Assembly (NCBI GenBank): GCA_003550305.1
Contig: QKYT01000129.1
Location: 7,772 to 49,640, forward strand
DNA: 41,869 nucleotides
Direction of reading: 5' to 3'
From: Glomus cerebriforme
Taxonomy: Eukaryota > Glomeromycota > Glomeromycetes > Glomerales > Glomeraceae
In this document: one piece after another, positions 1 through 11,700 of the stretch
Layout: each line of letters begins with the position of its first letter
Numbering within the stretch: the stretch's first letter is position 1
The notes under the pieces: model-generated
Database searches by the model: none
Seen by the model: only the letters and a program-made list of their open reading frames with translations
What the model was told of the DNA's origin: nothing
Program-made: the position numbers and the translations under genes

Positions 1-2142
1 GTATTTTGATCCTCCTTAATGCTTTTTCTAATAATTTATTGTTGACTGAATCATATGCTTTGCTAATATCCATAAAGAGTACCCATATTTCTTTCTTATG
101 ATCTTTTGCTTCTTGTAACATATTATAGATTGTATGTATCAGTTCTAACGTACTATNCCCTTTGAGCGCCNCGTAATTTTTACCTTTTAAAATGTTATGC
201 TCTTTACACAAATCAGTCAACCTATTAGTTATAATCTTATTGAATATTTTCCTCGTTGTTTCTATCAAGGTTATCGGTCNTGTCAATTTTAAATCNCCAT
301 TCCATTCATTTTTCTTTGGTATCNGAAAGATCAAACCTTNTTTCCAAGAATCAGGATATACTCCTATTTCTAAAATTTCATTAAATAAATTTGTTAGTAA
401 TTTTTTCGCTTCTATATTGGTATTTTTCCACATATCNTAAGTTATTCCTGTGATTCCTGGAGCTTTATTATTTGCTGTACTTCTTATCGTTTCTNCTACT
501 TCTTCTAGTGTAATTTCTTTTGTTAAGTCTTCGTACCATTCTTGTTTTATCTCTTCTATGGGATTATATTGGTCTTCCCATTCTTCTTTTTTATCTTCCT
601 TAATTATTCTTTTCCTTGTCCATTCTTTATAATGTTTTCGCACTCTCTCCTGGATTTCTGATTCTGACATTATTACTCTATATTTATATTCCCTGTCTTC
701 TATAACTATTCTATCTAAATCTAATTTACTTGATTGTTTTTCCCATAGGATTTTTTTTATCATCTTTTTTGGATCCTTTTCTAATTCTATTTCTCGTTTC
801 CTAATTGCTTCATTTATCGCNATTTGATCTAATTTAATTTGTTCATCTATTATTTTTTTTCCAATTAATTTTTTTATCTTATTTATTTTCTCTATTGCTT
901 CTAAATTGTAATTTTTGTTCGTTGCTATTTTCATGTTCCCTTCCTGAATGTTATTATTGAACTTCTCAATTAATTCCTCCANTTCTTTGAGATCGATTTC
1001 ATCTTTCATTTTGTATTTTATATAGTTCTGATATATNTTTTTCATTTTCCTTCTGATTTTAATTATCNTGTTTTTATGCTTGNTCCATATTACTATTTCC
1101 TTTGGTTTTCTTTTCCTTACATTATTTGTCATTATTTCTTTCATAGGTAAGACTTGTTCACTTGTTTCTAATATTAGCCTTTCAATAATTTCTGTTTTTT
1201 AATCTATGTTTAAGTCTTCGATTTCATTTTGGTCTATAGATTCAACTTTTTCTTTTGTTCGATCATTAAATTCCTTCCAGTGTTTTTCCGTAATTTTATT
1301 TTTGTCTATTATAACCTTTTCTTTGTTTTTTCCCACTGGTATTTCCGTTCTTTATTTTTCTTTAATTTTACTATTAATAGCTTGTGGTCACTGTTTGTAA
1401 ATTTCTTACTACTTTTTAATTTGAATTCCNTTATTCTCTCTTTTAGCTTCGAGTTAACNAAAATATAATCTATTCTAGCTATATGTTTCCCATCTGTCCA
1501 TGTGTATTCTAGTTTATTATCATTCTTTAATATAGTTTCCTGAATATCTATATATCCTTTACTTTTTAATTGATCAACTATCGTCCTTTTTATCTTTCTG
1601 TGATCTTTTTTGTTGGTCAGTTTATCTATATTTTCGTTGAGATCACCTATGACTATCATCTCCCATTTATCTTTATCTTTTCTATTTGTCTATTCATTAA
1701 TTTTTTTTTTAATTTTATCACTACTCTCTCTATCATTGTTGGGCTGATAAACTTGTATTATTAACATATTTTTATTTTTCTGGTTGTTGAAAATTAGTTC
1801 TACTTTAATTAGCTGANCTTGTATCTTTTCTACGTTTCTTATATTTTGTATGAACTGATTTCTTATTATTAACGCAACTCCTTCCTTTGTATTATCATCA
1901 TGACTTGCTGTTATTGTAATATAGTATTCATCTAATTCTTTAAATTTATAACGATCATTTCTTACGTTAAGTTTAGTTTCTGATAATCCAATTATGTNCC
2001 ATTTCCTTCTTTTTTCCTTTATGAATTCAATAATTTGATTACTTTTTTTAGGNTTGTTCATCCCTCTTACATTATGTGTGATGATAGTTAGCATATCGTT
2101 ACTATAATCATTTATTTTTAGATTTCTGATACGATTCGTCAT
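1..2142 (-). pseudogene. LINE ORF2: APE endonuclease plus start of reverse transcriptase, broken and partial
   Basis: ORF2 would nick target DNA and reverse-transcribe the element RNA. From ATG 2142 the endonuclease motifs appear in order: HNVRGMN near the start, GLSETKL, IGDLNENI and SDHKLLIV. After a linker the reverse transcriptase begins with NNKAPGITGI (about 440-490), RPITLIETTRK (about 210-240) and FMDISKAYDSV (about 40-75), the last carrying a catalytic Asp of motif A. The YxDD box lies beyond the window. Defects: an in-frame TAG at 1692-1690 between two endonuclease motifs, a one-base frame change near 1312 in an A-run, and an in-frame TAA at 1201-1199. From 1198 to the edge the frame stays open, apart from Ns that could hide stops. 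The copy is not functional as written, although consensus error could explain some defects. Confidence 0.9.
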
Positions 2143-2340
2143 ATTTTCTATTTCTATTTGATAACCCTTTTNATTTGTATCATCTTGTGAATTTGCTTCT
2201 TTATCTATATGTGTTATATTTTTATAATTATAATAATTTTTTTTGTTTTTTGTGCTGTTTTGTTTTTGTTTTTTCGTATTTTTCCTTTTTTGTTTGTTTT
2301 TTGTTTTCCTTTGATTTTCTAGCTCCTCCTTCTCCTCTGA

Positions 2341-4325
2341 TTACCCCTGCTTTCCCTCTTCCCATTCTTTATTTGTTTTTGAGTTTAACTCTCTAATGGT
2401 GGAATTTTTCACTATTACCTCTTCCCAAACTTGTAGTCTCAACAAATTCTCGTCTTCCTCTGAACGGTTCTCCTTTGTAGCTTCAATTATCTCCCTTGTG
2501 TGGTATTCTACCTGTTCCGTATTGATTATTGAATCGTGGTCTGTTGATTGGTGTTCTATTTGCTCTGGTCCAAAAAAACTGCTGTCCCTCCCTGCTGTTG
2601 TAACCTCCTCTATTGTTGTTAAATTGGTTTCTTCCCCATGAACTTTGAAAACTTACTCTTCGAGTATTATTGACTGGGCTTCTTCTTTCCTTGTTGTTGT
2701 TATAATAGCAATTGTAAGTAGTGTGGCCTTGACGTCTACAAATTGAACAATATATTTCTACTCTTCTGTTGTTGAAATAACAGTCTTGCATCACGTGATT
2801 AGTTTTTTTNCAAATTCTGCAGTAATTTTCTTCACGACTTTTAGCGTAATCTCGTTGTATCTGTTGATGACCAGATTGTTCATTTGTCCACCATTCATAT
2901 TCCTTTTGATGACTCTTACCTTCTTAATTGTTGCCATTTTTTGTCTTTTTCCGATTGGAATAATACTAGCGCTTCCATACATTCATCATTTACCTTGTAT
3001 ACTTTCCAATACTTTGCATGATGAGGCAATAATTCCCCTTCAAGCTGTTGATCCGTTGTATTAGGCGGTAGATTTTTAATTTTGGCGGTATATCTTCTAC
3101 GTTTTCTGAATGTTTCGTTTTGGTCTGCATTCACTTGTTGCATTTCTACCCTATATCCATTACAAGCAAATGACCATATATCTCTAAATTTCCTATCAGG
3201 TATTTGGACTTCTATTTCAGCTTCTACATCTGTNTTCGACNTTTTTGTTTTATAATCTAAGNTTCCTACTGCGCCAATATTTTCTTCAATCGCCTTAGTT
3301 AACATTTCTCTTGTCACATGTTTGGACACGTTTTTTAACAATATTTTTGTATGACCAATTGTTTGGTTCAATTCGTATAACTTGACGTATTTGTACTNCC
3401 TTCCATGATCGTTCATCATTATTTTATTTGCGTCCCTTAANTGTGCGACCGTGACAGTCATGTGATTATTGTGATTAACAAAGATTTCCTTAATTTGTTC
3501 ATAACTTATGTTACAGGTGATCATATCCTCTTTTATCAATTGCATCAACTCCTCATTGTTTACTCCACAAGCTGCACAATTTACCCCTAACACATGTTTT
3601 TGAGAACTATGTTTTTCCTTGTGTTGGATCATTTTCTTTGTTGCGTGGATTGAATTATTCAANGAATTTCCTTTTTNGTCTTTGGCTTCTATTTCCATTG
3701 GTTCTTCTANTTTTCCCACTGGTCTCTTTCCCTTAGCTTTGATACTTTGAGGAATCTCCAAGTTTCTGAATCTATTGTTCAAAGATTCCATCATACTTTC
3801 GTCATCACTCTCATTTCTTATCGATGAGGCGCAGTCACTTTCGTCCAACTCTCTATAGTGTTCTTTTGATTCATAGTATCCCGTTTCTCTCATTACCATT
3901 ATCGCCCTCTCATCCCCATAAGCATTTTGTAGCATATTTCGATCAGTGATTACTTCTTGTAACTTATTTGATAACTCCTCTATTTTCGCTTTGGATTTCT
4001 GCTTGTTCACTATGTATTTGTTAGTTATTGAAGTTATTTGTTCTTGCAACTGTTTTATTTCATTTTTGTCCCTCAGTAAATTTGACATGTATTCCGCTTG
4101 GCATATAGACTCCGTTTGCTCTTTTGTTTTTGCGTGTACCAGCGTTGCTATCATTCTAATCAAGGCTGCTGTCGCCCCGTTTATATTTAAAAATTCTCTT
4201 ATTATAACGTCTTGTTCTTCAGGTGTTATTCCTGCCAGTAACAGAGTCTTGTCTTGTTCTTGTACTTGTTTGGCTCCAAAACCTTCAAAAATCACCACTT
4301 CTTCAGTCGATATGTTGATACCCAT
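2341..4325 (-). pseudogene. LINE ORF1: RNA-binding protein with two CCHC zinc knuckles, frameshifted
   Basis: ORF1 proteins of this LINE type bind the element RNA and form the RNP. The first open segment (4325-2916, 469 codons) has a likely coiled coil at about residues 90-135 (KQKSKAKIEELSNKLQEV) and two RRM-like folds at about 320-470 (strands KILLKNVS and YTAKIKNLPP). At about 2920 the frame changes by one base. The new frame carries two adjacent CX2CX4HX4C knuckles, CRICKKTNHVMQDC and CSICRRQGHTTYNC, followed by an Asn/Arg-rich tail to 2483. A second one-base change near 2510 would join a charged tail ending at the TAA at 2343-2341. That stop is in the same frame as ORF2. The domains are clear; the frameshifts may be real decay or consensus artefacts. 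Confidence 0.85.
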
Positions 4326-4369
4326 GTTTTCTAATCTTACTGCGGATTTCTAATTATTTTTATGATTTT

Positions 4370-4391
4370 GGGAAAGAGTTCTTCCTTTCCC
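4370..4391. other. Short hairpin just upstream of the LINE 5' end
   Basis: GGGAAAG and CTTTCCC form a perfect 7-bp stem around an 8-base loop, about 45 bp upstream of the ORF1 start. It may mark the LINE 5' UTR or its junction with host DNA; this cannot be decided from one copy. Confidence 0.3.
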
Positions 4392-4702
4392 AATAAATCG
4401 TATTATTGCATAAAATAAATTAAACGTTTAAAGTCTAAACAATGATCACGATAATTTCATAATAGCTTTTTCTATATTAACGGTATAAATTTAACGTTCA
4501 GTGACAACGATTATTATTGCCGAAATTACTAATTGATAAACTGAAGTGATTTTTGAATTTGCCTTTAAAGTCTCTAAATTTGGCGATAAGAATTTGACTT
4601 TGCATAGAACTTTATGATTTAAGAATAAAAATGCAAACTTTAGTAACTAACTGATTAAATTATCACCCATTTAAGTATAATGATTTTTAAAACAAATTAA
4701 GG

Positions 4703-4972
4703 CTATTTTGATAGTATGTTAAAATTAACTTTTAATTTCAAATCGTTATCATCCAATACTGTCCAATCTGATGGAATTGGATCATTTACACTTCCATACT
4801 TGTCTACAATCCCTTTTGATTTGTCCTCAACAGAAGAATTATGGTCTTTACGATCATGTTTATAATCATCTGCAATCCCTTTTAATTCATCTTTGACATG
4901 TGATACTGAATATTCATGACCTTTTCAAATTTCGATTAGGCTTAATTTAATTATCTTCCAAATAGTTAACAT
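4703..4972 (-). pseudogene. Small coding relic with an internal KGI-D-Y duplication
   Basis: On the minus strand a 222-nt open stretch (4924-4703, ending TAG) has a non-random, hydrophilic composition. It contains two related segments, KDELKGIADDY and EDKSKGIVDKY, then SDWTVLDDNDLKLKV. The same frame extends up to an ATG at 4972 (MLTIWKIIKLSLIEI) but is broken by a TGA at 4927-4925. It could be a terminal exon of a lost gene or a small gene with one nonsense mutation. I do not recognise the family. Confidence 0.35.
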
Positions 4973-5789
4973 ATATTTAATGATACTAAACGTTTAAGGG
5001 AAGATTCCTCTTTTTCTATTAAGGATGTTTGGAAATTTTGATTTCATTTGAATTTCGTTGAATTTGTGTTTTGTGGGTTGTATTTGAGGCTTTTCTTTTT
5101 TTTCCTTTTTTTTTTTCTTACAGGAATAACTTAATAAATTCGAAAATTTTGATAATAAAATGATAATTATTGACATGTAATTTTAGATGAATTCTGTTAA
5201 ACAAAATTTTAAATTCTAGACAAATATATAGTAAGTGGAAGATGATATACTAAAGAAGTTAATTTTTAATGAAAAATTTATAAATTTGTACGGCGAAATA
5301 TTTATAAATTATTTGGGTTATCTAAATTAACTTTAGTAATAAATGCATTATATTACAGATTTTATTAGTACTGCATTTTTTTAAGAATACTGTAAATTTA
5401 AATTTTATATTCATCATAGCATATTTATTAATTATAAAGTATAACAGATAAGAATGAATATCTCGAATTGCAAATTACATATGAAGAATCTTTAAATATT
5501 TATATTTATATAAAAAAAGAAAAATGAACTTTTTATAATTATTACCATACAATATGTTAATTAATTGGCAATAATTCAATATAGTGTACTTATTTAAAAT
5601 TTTTCATAAATTTATCCGTTTCTATTCCTTGAGTGCTGCGGAAAATTTATGAAACTATATACTATTTTATTAACGAGTCGATTGATCATTTAATTTATTA
5701 TTTTTAAAAATAATTTAGTTACATAATAAAAAAAGAAAATATCAAAATTTTAAAACTTCAATACTAAGAAATTCATAATTCTATACTCG
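4973..5789. other. AT-rich intergenic stretch
   Basis: I see no gene or motif here. There is a T-rich run at about 5093-5118 and stop codons in all frames. The open frame at 4994-5176 is low-complexity Lys/Glu-rich translation of A-runs and is not supported. Confidence 0.5.
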
Positions 5790-8700
5790 TTATTCATTTA
5801 TCTGTATTTTACAGAATGGACTTAGCAATCGTGACATTCTTGATATTTCCAATTTTTGATTTTTATCTGCATTGCTATGAAGTTCTGACAATTGCTGATT
5901 AATAAGACTTTCATTTGATTTAATATGTTTTTTATAGTATTTTCTTAATCGTTTTCGTTTGTCATATCGTTCTAAACATTCTACAATTTTACACAAATTT
6001 TGGACTCTGATGCATTTACATTTTATAATAGCTTTTTCTACTTCACTTCTTAGCGAGTTAACCTCATAAGTGACAGTTAGTTTTAACAGATCAATTAAGG
6101 ATAATATAAATTTTTGTTCTGTTTTAAAATCACTGGGTTTGCGTAAAATAGTTATTGCATCTTCAAAGGATTTCCCATATAACAATTTAAGAAATATATC
6201 GAAGCTTTCTTGTTGAAATTCTATTTCAATTGGATTATTGGCGTTATTAGAAAGAAATTTTCCAAATTTGTTTGAAGATGCTATGAAAAATAAATAAATA
6301 AATATTAATAAGAAAAAATATCAAATATATTAAATAAATAAAAAAAATTTTAAAATACCTGAAAGTACATATCTGTTAGCGCGGAACTCTTTTTTTTCCT
6401 CACCAACAATAAAAATGACATCGTGATAAATATTTTCGGGTTGACTTAGTATTTTCAGCAAAGAACTAATTAATTCTTCGTTTTGAGGTATATAGGGTTC
6501 ATCTGAATCTGAAGTGCCAGAAGAACTTTGTTCTGAATCTGTATCTGAATTGTCAGAAGAATTTGAATCGTATTTCTTAAGACCCATTCTATACAAAGCT
6601 TTTAAACAAGCAGAATCATTTTGAAATTCTGAACGCAAAAATACGTCGGGATCATCAATAATACCGCGGGCGCTTTTGTCATATAAAGTTTCGGCTTTTA
6701 CAAATCTAGTAAGTGATTCGTTAGGTATTACTGGACAATTTTTAAGATCATTCTCAATTTCACGATTTCCTAAAGACAGGACCTTTTGCAAGAAAATAAT
6801 GTATTCTTGAGAAGGTTGTGGAAATTTTGTAGTAATTTGATTTACAATAATGTTAAGGTACTCTAATTCATTCATAGGGGAGACACCTAATTTAATAAGT
6901 GCATCGAAATCTGATTTATTGCATTTGTAGAAATTGGTATTTTCTTGAAAAGAAAAAAATGATAACTTATTTGTAAGAAGTTTTCCAGATGTGGCATCAA
7001 AGAAATTTTTTTTAGTAGAATGTGTTGGCCATATGGGTAAAGATTTAACAATAGGACTTCGTCCATTTGCTGTTAAGATGAAAAAAATTGTAAGCAAAAT
7101 ATTTAAAATTTTTTTATCATTCCTTTCACTTGCCTATTAAATCGTCAAGTTGTTCTTTAATATATGTCCTAAACTTTTCGTAATCTGAAGGTGATAGTTT
7201 GTTTTTTTCAAACCACCGCTTCATAGGTGAAGTAGATCGAGTCTTCTCCAAAGAATCAATTATATTTGTAGAAGTGCATTCAACAATACATTTTTTGAGA
7301 TCTTTGTGAGCACTTTCAGAAAATATCATATTGGTAATGCGCACATTTAACTTAACTAATACTTCAAATAATGGAAAACAACTATGTACATTTTCGGGTA
7401 TGTATAAAAGTGGATTATTCGCATCAGGTTGAATAAGCATATCAGAAGGTTTAATTACTGGTAATAAGGGAAATCTAGAAAGGCTGTTAAAATCTGTACT
7501 TTCTAAACCTTTATTCAATATTGACCAAATATTTTCAAGCCAACTTTTATTTGGTAAAGAATTCTCATTTGGCTTCCATCTAAAGTCCTTTACTGGTTTT
7601 AATACACTTGGAAGCAGAAAGGAAATAGCAGAAGCGTCAAACTTTTTGATATTTGTATGCATGCAAAAATCATTGTCATTAAAAATTTTCTGTAGATTCT
7701 CTGGCAAATTGGTGGAGATAAATTTTGATGGACCAGTATTCGGGAACAACTCTAAATGCTTTCGTTTTCCAACATAATAAGTTTCACCAAATTTTCCAAC
7801 TAAACCATTACTTAATGGAACTAATGGCAAATCTTTAAGAAATCCAAATGAACTCCTATCTTGAAGAATAAATTCAAGTAATTTAAATAATGAATCAAAC
7901 GTATAATTAATATTATCCCCATGTTCAACAAAATGAGGGATTGAAGACATTAATAAGTCATTGCAAATTGACGATCCGCTGACAGGCTTATATGGAAAAT
8001 CTGCTTCAGATTCGATGATTTCACTTAGTTGTTCAATTTTATTCTTATCAAGTTCCACAGCTGAAATTCCTGAACTAACCAATATATTTGTAATTTTTGT
8101 CTCTTCTACTCTAAAAATTTTAGCTTCCTCTAATGGAATGAACCGACCCCCATCGACTTCAGTCCAGAAAATTCTATGATTAACATTACCTAGCCTTTTA
8201 ATAACAGCTAAACCATAACTTTTGTACAAGCCCGTACTTAAATTCTTAATTGGCCAAAAATTATTTATGGAACGTGGAACGTAATTTTCAACTTGCTCAA
8301 ATTTTTCTTTTTCAAGCTCGATAATGTAGTCAAGTAGTTTAACGTGAAGATCAGGTAAAATATTGTATAGAATATATCTATTCCACTTTGTATCATCACA
8401 ATCAGCTTCTAAGAAATCTTTTTCAGACTGCAGAATACCACTTCTTGCGCTAGGTAAAGAAAAATTTCCATTTAATTGGACTCCTAGATTGGTACTTATT
8501 GGTAGAGGTAAATAAGAATATAATTCTCCTTTGATATTAGGAAAATTTGGTGCCTATAATGCAAAAATTAATTAGTAAATTAATACTTGATAAGCAGTAA
8601 TTACAAGAAAAATTATTAACTCTACCGGTTCATCTTCTAATTCATCAAATAATTTGTTATATTTAGCTAGCAATAGAGCAACTCCACCTCTCGGCTTTAT

Positions 8701-11700
8701 TAGATAGATAATAATGAATAATTTTGAGACTTACAAAATTAAAGATTTGAAATTAAATACAATAAACTTACCTTGAGTCGTTTATTTTCTGCAAAATTTT
8801 CAAGTTCTTCTTCTGAAAAATTTTCTTCTTCAAACTCTGACCTGATTTCGTCATGTCCTCCTGTGCACATAGCCCATACTTCTGAAACTTTTTTGTTTTG
8901 CAGAAAATTCTTTCTTTCAATATATAATTTATAGGTTGGTGCATCCTCAATGCTATCAATAATTTCTCGACGATAATCACGAATAGTGTGGCAGGGATAA
9001 AACTCACAATCATCAACATTGTGCTCATGTTTATAACTATCAATGTTACGAATATTTGCTTTCCAGATCAATTCAGGATTTCTGTTGGCCATGCGAATTA
9101 GCTCACATGATTCTATATTCCTTAAAAAGAGCATCTCTTTATTACCCTCTACATCATTAAATAGTTGAAGGATTTCACTAATTTTAGGGACTTGCTTTGA
9201 AATTTCACTTTGTCTTGCCAATTCATAAGTCCTAAGCGGAAGCCTAAATAATGTTCCTTCGAATTCTTTTGAAAAATCACAATCTATATCACAATCTAAC
9301 AACGCATTATAAGGATTGCATTGATCTGGGAAACTTCTCTTAAAATGCCATCTTCTTTCTCTACGTTCACACTCACATTTTTTTTTACAATAGCTACATT
9401 TAAAATTAATTCGAGTTCCTCTTGGTTTTTTAGAAGGATATCCTTGTGCTGGAAGAAATTTTCCATGTGGATCTAAAAATGCAATATGTTCTCCGCTTAC
9501 AATGCTAGGTAGATCTGTAAAATTAAAAGCACAATTGAAACCTATTCCAAATTTTCCAATTTTCTCGTAATCACGAGATTTCCCTCCAATACCGAGTTTA
9601 AGTAAAGCCTGAAAATCATCCTCTGTAAATTTTGCATCATTATAAATCCATATCGCAGGACCTTGCCAAACTTTCAATTCTTTTGAGAACATTTTCTTAT
9701 GTTGAAATATTGATCTTTCATCTACAATTACTTTAAAGTGCTTAGCTCCAGCGTCGTCAGCGTTCTATAAAAACATAATATAATTTTAGATATAATTTCG
9801 GTTTTATTTGTTGTAAGAAATATAATTACTCACTTGAAGAAACTCCTTGAACAAAGAATGTACCGAATAATCCTAAAAATAATATATATTTTTTTAATAT
9901 ATATAATAATAATATATAGAGAATTACATACAGTATAATAGTTAAAATTTATAAAAGTTACATTGAGAATGTTTTTGATTCTGGTAGTCAATGATTCATA
10001 TTGTTCGTATGCCTCCCAATATTGATCTCTATTACCTAGAAATTAAAATAAATATGTTTAGTCAACTTAATAACATTTCAGATATACAATATAATTAATA
10101 ATTATGATAATTACCGAATATTTTTCCTTTTAAAGTTTGCATTCGTAATCCTTCAGCAATTTCAATGCTTATATTATGATGAGAAATCTTGTAACTACTC
10201 CTTTCCTCATTATTAAGATTATCTCCCATGTCATCGAAAAAAATTTCATCTATATTCACAAGATAATTATCAGTACTTGGAATTAATAATCCATCCAAAC
10301 TTCCCGAGTCATTTCCGTCTATCCTAACATCACTTTGAATTTTTGCAATTCGTTTAAGAATTTCAATAACATTATTTATTTCATTTATTGATAATTCTCT
10401 ATCTTCGTACATATCGCTAATAATCGACATTAGATCCTCAACTCCAATTTCGTCTAAAATTTTGATATTTAGATTCTGTCTATTCCATTTATCTCTTGCG
10501 TTATTGTACAATAAATTATACAATTCAGGATCAATATTTTTATCAATTAATTTATCACTACTTAATTGATTTATAAAACTGTTACGCTCAGTACTATAAT
10601 TATGATTTGAAATCTCTTCAATATAGAAATTAGTACTGCTGAATAATGTTAAAGTACCGAACGTATCATCCGCGAGTGGGATTATTTTGAGTCCTTCTAA
10701 CTTATCAAATCTATGATCACTTAATATGTACTTAAATAATTGTAAGACTTCTTCTCTCGGTATTGCACTACCTTCCCATCTATCACTATTGGATTTTAAA
10801 TGAGAACGAATAACGTCAGGATCTAAAAACTTAAGCGAATTTCGGTGCCTAGATTTTTTTAAAGTATCCATTATATCATGAGGAACTGATATTACGGGAA
10901 ATTTAATCTTTTCAATTATTTTAAGTAAATTAGCGTCAAGAAATCTTCTATCCAGATAACCATTAGAAAGTGAAGGCCCGTTGAACACCCGATCCTCAAT
11001 GTCAAGATTTTCTACAATATTTCTTATGAGATCCTTGCAAAAAGAACTTATGATACTCGAATCGCTTCCAACTCTTGGCCAGAATTTATATATATCGTTT
11101 GATCGAATATCAGAAACTTCTGGTAGATCACGAAGGAACTTTACCCATGCTTTGGGTAATACCTTTTCGAATAAATATTTATTCCATTCAATCTTTAAAT
11201 TTGCTAATGCATCAGGCGCCTAAAAGTTCAATATTTAATATTTAATTATTAATATATGTTTTTTTTTATTTATTTTATTTTAGCAAAAATATTATTTATA
11301 AAAATCCGATTAATTACCAGGTCTTCATGGTCTGCGGGCGACCATAAAGAACGTCGGTTAGTGCTAACCTATTAAAAAACAAATAAAAAAATATATTTTT
11401 TTAACATTTAAATTATATAATATTAATCAAAACACTATTGATTTCCTACCGCGAAATATCCATGCACGGAAACGAGAAAAGGCATATCAATGGGAATGGG
11501 TAAAAAGCAAAATAATCTTCCGATAGCTTTTAAATCATTTAAAGGAACAGCCAATCCAACATTAGGGATAAATTTATAATCTCTTATGGATTTTTTAAAT
11601 TTATTTTGAAAATATTTTTCAGCTTCAAGTAAATCATCAAGGTAATTCATAATTAACCATTCTGAATTATCTTCTTCAGTATCTCCATTCTGACGATTGA

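Larger units (their letters stand above)
1..4360 (-). mobile_element. LINE (non-LTR retrotransposon), 3' part cut by the window edge
   Basis: Reading on the minus strand, an ORF1 (RRM-like folds, CCHC zinc knuckles) is followed by an ORF2 (APE-type endonuclease, then reverse transcriptase). This order is typical of I/Tad-like LINEs. The 5' boundary is taken just upstream of the ORF1 ATG at 4325; no target duplication can be seen because the 3' end lies outside the window. The copy has two frameshifts in ORF1, and two in-frame stops and one frameshift in ORF2. Dozens of isolated Ns lie almost only inside this element, which suggests a consensus built from several near-identical copies. Family placement is by motif recognition only. 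Confidence 0.93.

Noticed and set aside
192..632. Plus-strand open frames over the left edge
   Set aside because: They are the antisense of the LINE reverse transcriptase, whose minus-strand frame shows clear family motifs.
2396..2641. Plus-strand 81-codon frame, Ser-rich
   Set aside because: Antisense of the LINE ORF1 C-terminal part; Ser-rich bias arises from the complement.
3946..4353. Plus-strand 135-codon frame with hydrophobic segments
   Set aside because: Antisense of the LINE ORF1 coiled-coil region; the minus strand carries the real protein.
7961..8179. Plus-strand frame inside the sacsin-BTB gene
   Set aside because: Shadow of exon 9 on the other strand; no family features.
10981..11223. 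Plus-strand 80-codon frame
   Set aside because: Antisense of sacsin exon 4, whose minus-strand translation continues in frame up to the splice acceptor at 11220.
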